NCBI RefSeq assembly: GCF_009727055.1
Contig: NC_052351.1
Coordinates: forward strand, 11,507,196 to 11,571,195
Length of the DNA stretch: 64,000 nt
From: Benincasa hispida
Lineage: Eukaryota > Streptophyta > Magnoliopsida > Cucurbitales > Cucurbitaceae
Direction of reading: 5' to 3'
A program made the translations under genes and the position numbers. Numbering within the stretch: the stretch's first letter is position 1; every line of letters starts with the position of its first letter. Shown piece by piece: positions 60,866-64,000 of this stretch. Below the pieces are notes generated by a model. That model saw only the letters and a program-made list of their open reading frames with translations, searched no databases and was not told the origin of the DNA.

Positions 60866-61410
60866 GTTTTGAAAACCGAAGCGGAAGCATGAAAGGCATC
60901 GTGTCTCTTAATTTAGTTTTACAAAACAGTATAAAATACAGAGATGACAGAAATAAAACGATAAACATTCTTACATACAACATGCTTTTCACAGTACAAA
61001 AGAGAGAGACGAAGGGAGAATCACAACTTACATTTGAAGACTCAAATCTTCTCGCTTCCTCTTCAATCTACTGCAAGTTTTTTCAATAGCACAAACTCTT
61101 TCCTAAAAAACATGAACTATGCAACTGGACACCACCACTAGGTTACCACGATATTCTTAGAGGGAAAGAATCGACGAGAGTATGTAGGCTTTGCTTCAAT
61201 TTTGGAAGATGGGAAGAGTTTTAGTTTGAGAGGAAAAAATCACAGAGTTCACACATAGAGTGAGATCTTGAGATACCATAATGTCTATAATTCTATGTCC
61301 TTCTCTTCTATGTTAACGTGAAACCAACTCTCACGTTGGTTATCTAAGAGAGTGGGTTGAGGGAGTTACATTAACTCCATCCCCATTATTTAATTTAAAT
61401 TAAAAAAGAA

Positions 61411-61444
<34 letters not shown>

Positions 61445-62605
61445 ACAAACCTTATGTTATATCAAATATAACACATAACCTATAGTTTATATTATCACAT
61501 ATAGTATAACCTATAAATTATTAATCTCTCATATAACCTATAATTCTTATATAGGTCATATTTTTTATAATTAATATTTAAATTATATTCAAATATTCAT
61601 TTCCTATCAAATAGAACTTTATATTATAATGTATCATATACATTATATTAATTATGTATCATATAATTAATTATATCTCATATAATTAATTCCCTTTATT
61701 AATTTGAATAATTCAAATTAATCCAAAATTAATTCAATTCTCATTAATCCCAATTGAGCTATTGAGGGGACCTTATGGACTTATAGATTGAAGCTCTGAT
61801 GGTACTTAATTAATTAATTAAACTTTTTAACTAAAAATTAACCAACTTCCATTAACTGCTGATCACTCCACTAAAGACCAATAACTATACTCTTTGCACT
61901 ATAGATATATTTCTATGTCCATTGAATATAACTAATCAATAGTGCGTTGACCCTTCGCAAATTGCTCATAAGTACAATTGGGCCAAAACTATCGTTTTGC
62001 CTTTGTAGTTACATCTAACTCTTTAAGTACCACTGATCCCTCTAATGAACAATAGTCAAAGTCCAACTATGACCAAACTTCTTTCATACTAGAAGAGAGT
62101 GTGGCGCCATATTGTTCAAGCCCTAGAATCAGCCTTTAAGGGAACATTTCTTTACTTACCCTAACACTAGGGAATGAGTGAATTCCTTCTTGTGAAGCTG
62201 CATTCCCAACTCCTCAATCAGACGAATCCCAAAAATGGTAGGCATATTGAGTCGGTGATACAAGTCACTCTCACCCATGCAGGTCAAAGAACTGTCTTCA
62301 TAGGCAGGAGTTCATAACTCATTCAAGATTCAGGTCAAGTCACCTATGGTCATCTTGGTGAAATGTAAGTCTCTTCTATCAACGGTGTTATATAAAGAAA
62401 CTATTCATTTTGTGGCCTGATCTTATACAAACTCTTTATATAGAACGCCCTTGCTCACATGTCTCTAATTGAATGACAAGGATCAGATTATTTTGTAGCA
62501 CTTTACAACAATTGTAATAATTATAAAGCGGGTCGTATTCGTAATGCGACCGGGATAATGTATCCCCTCTTATCCATCTACTACAGACCGTTTAGGTTAA
62601 CACTT
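60850..62605 (+). mobile_element. LTR-like insertion in copia gag (family of LTR A/B)
   Basis: Begins TGAAGG near 60851 and, from 61480 to 62600, aligns with LTR A and the 45679 LTR: CACTCCACTAAAGACCAATAAC, CTACTCTTTGCA-like, AATGAACAATAGTCAAAGTCC, GGAGTTCATAACTCATTCA, TACAAACTCTTTATATAGAA and TACAGACCGTTTAGGTTA. It stops there, so the 3' end (ending CAACCCCAACA in other copies) is missing. A TA microsatellite lies at 61419-61443. Confidence 0.7.
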
Positions 62606-62611
62606 ATGATG

Positions 62612-63225
62612 GAACCTGTGAAGGTCCTGAGTGGAAACGTGGATCGTCCCAATTTTTAATTTTACACATAATGCAAAATTCCAGAATACAAATTATGCAA
62701 AATCACATAATTACAACATGCTTAATAAATTGAGAAAAGAAAAATTATGGTTTCTAGAAAACCTTGCCTTTGAAGAACCTCTCTTCATGTGAATTCCCTT
62801 ATCCGAATCTGTCATGAACAAAACACGAACAATTCAAAATGGTCACCACTAATTGAAGCCTCTTGTATTCACTTTTGGGATGAGAGTCACAAGAGTTGTG
62901 TAGGCTTTGTGAATTTTGGGAGAGAGAAGGAAAGTTTGAGAGGAGAAGAGAGGTCTATGGGTTCTCCTTGGTAAAAATAAATAAAAAATTACAGAATTAC
63001 AAAGAGCAATCTCTAGAAAAACCCAAAAAAAGAGAATATAAAAAAATTGCTCTGCACTTTACCACACACGCACGGATAGAGAGAAAAAAGGGGACCTCCC
63101 AAAAACATTTTCAAAAAATAAATTAAAATAATTTATTTTAATAAACATTTAATATATATTTATATGATAACCACCTTATCATATAATATATATCAAACTA
63201 TATGTTATATTAAATATATGATGGA
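62612..63225 (+). repeat. Truncated second LTR of the same family
   Basis: Starts TGATGGAACCTGTGAAGGTC right after the preceding copy and follows the 45679 LTR for several hundred bases (GTGGATCGTCCCAATT, ATTACAACATGCTTAA, AGAAAACCTTGCC-type block). It ends near 63225 where a new TGATGGAACACGAG begins. Confidence 0.65.
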
Positions 63226-64000
63226 ACACGAGACATACGCAGCAAAATAAGGAACTAATTACACTTTAATTGCTTCTAATTAATAGGAAAATAGCATGCA
63301 ACCCTAAATTAATTAATTAGGGTTTTTGAAAAAAATTACCTTTGAAGCTCCCGAAACACTTTCATCTCTACCCGAACACGAACTGGACAACCACTAGAGC
63401 TGACCTACTATCCTCTACACTCAGAACCAGATTGTGGGACTCGATGGATGAAGAAACTGAGAGAGAGAAAGAGATGAAAATAGGAGATGGATTTTTGGGT
63501 TGAGTTTGGGTTTTGAATTTTCCTCAAAATAGTGATTTTTTCCAGCCTAAATTTAGAATTTTTTTTTGGCAAAATGTCAAAAGTCTTTCTCCAAATTGAA
63601 AGCCCAAATTTATAGAAAAAGTCATGCAAAATTTGCATTAAACAAATTCATAAAAACCCAACACCTCAAAATCCACTATCTAAGTGGGTTTGATGTCTCC
63701 ACTATAAGCCAACACCTAGCCCACTATCTTGTTAGTGAAATTATCTATCAAAAGTTTGAATTTTCCCACTAACTTTAGTCAAAGGGCAAAATAGTCATTT
63801 TGTCAAAGTCAAACTTTGACCGAAAAGTCAACATTTTGACTTTTTATGATTTTTCCGTGTTGACTAATTTTGATCTCCCGAGCATGAATCCACATTCATT
63901 TTCTCGAAATTCAAATCACATTTGAATATAAGGTTGGTCAAAGTTTGACTTTTCAAAGTCAAGAGTCAACTCTTTGACTTTTTACATCTTTGACCATTTC
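63226..64000 (+). repeat. Third LTR-like segment running out of the window, dense in TTGAC/GTCAA
   Basis: Starts TGATGGAACACGAGACATAC. The 5' part matches the general LTR start pattern of its neighbours; the 3' part (63774-64000) contains thirteen TTGAC or GTCAA cores, i.e. W-box-like sequence. No coding sequence is seen. The element continues past the window edge. Confidence 0.5.

Overview
This is a plant nuclear window, AT-rich with isolated GC-richer exons. The organism is most likely a dicot, and Cucurbitaceae is my best guess. That guess rests on repeat style and on a Mutator-like element paired with a Ulp1-like protease, as described in melon; it is inference because no search was possible. 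Genes have GT-AG introns, plastid-type N-termini and large tracts of nested transposons. There are two ambiguous bases (N), at 4323 and 33776.

Layout. 1-4460: AT-rich repeat debris (a MITE-like element, a foldback repeat, a copia leader relic, an RNase H-like relic). 4769-7398 (+): five-exon plastid adenylyl-sulfate reductase (APR). 7816-11371 (-): fifteen-exon rhamnogalacturonate lyase (PL4), convergent with APR. 13301-15364 (+): six-exon GARP/MYB-like transcription factor whose C-terminus carries EAR-type LxLxL repression motifs. 16068-21302 (-): a Ty1/copia element with both LTRs and a perfect 5-bp target duplication (AAAAC), now full of stops. About 21.7-32.9 kb: a decayed Mutator-like (MULE) region with a MURA transposase relic (+), a ~63-bp tandem repeat, and a minus-strand Ulp1/C48 protease-like relic. 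That relic is interrupted by a ~2.1-kb solo LTR, which itself contains a second, inverted ~2.1-kb solo LTR with a perfect TTAGG duplication. 34107-37677 (+): six-exon UTP6 (ribosome biogenesis). 37996-39428 (-): six-exon conserved plant protein of unknown function, convergent with UTP6. 41.5-45.7 kb: degenerate Ty3/gypsy element, cut by a copia element (45679-47780). 47937-48200: small MITE. 50155-51420 (-): intact single-exon At4g22030-like gene. 56254-57513 (-): its frameshifted copy, inside a ~4-kb tandem segmental duplication. 59.7-64 kb: copia leader and gag start interrupted by further LTR copies.

The five intact genes have unrelated housekeeping roles (sulfate assimilation, pectin degradation, transcriptional repression, rRNA processing, one unknown plastid-type protein), and a sixth intact gene is the At4g22030-like one. 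They are not an operon or cluster; what links them is transposon-driven remodelling of the spaces between. Exon boundaries were derived by hand from reading frame, family conservation and GT/AG sites; every gene model closes in frame.
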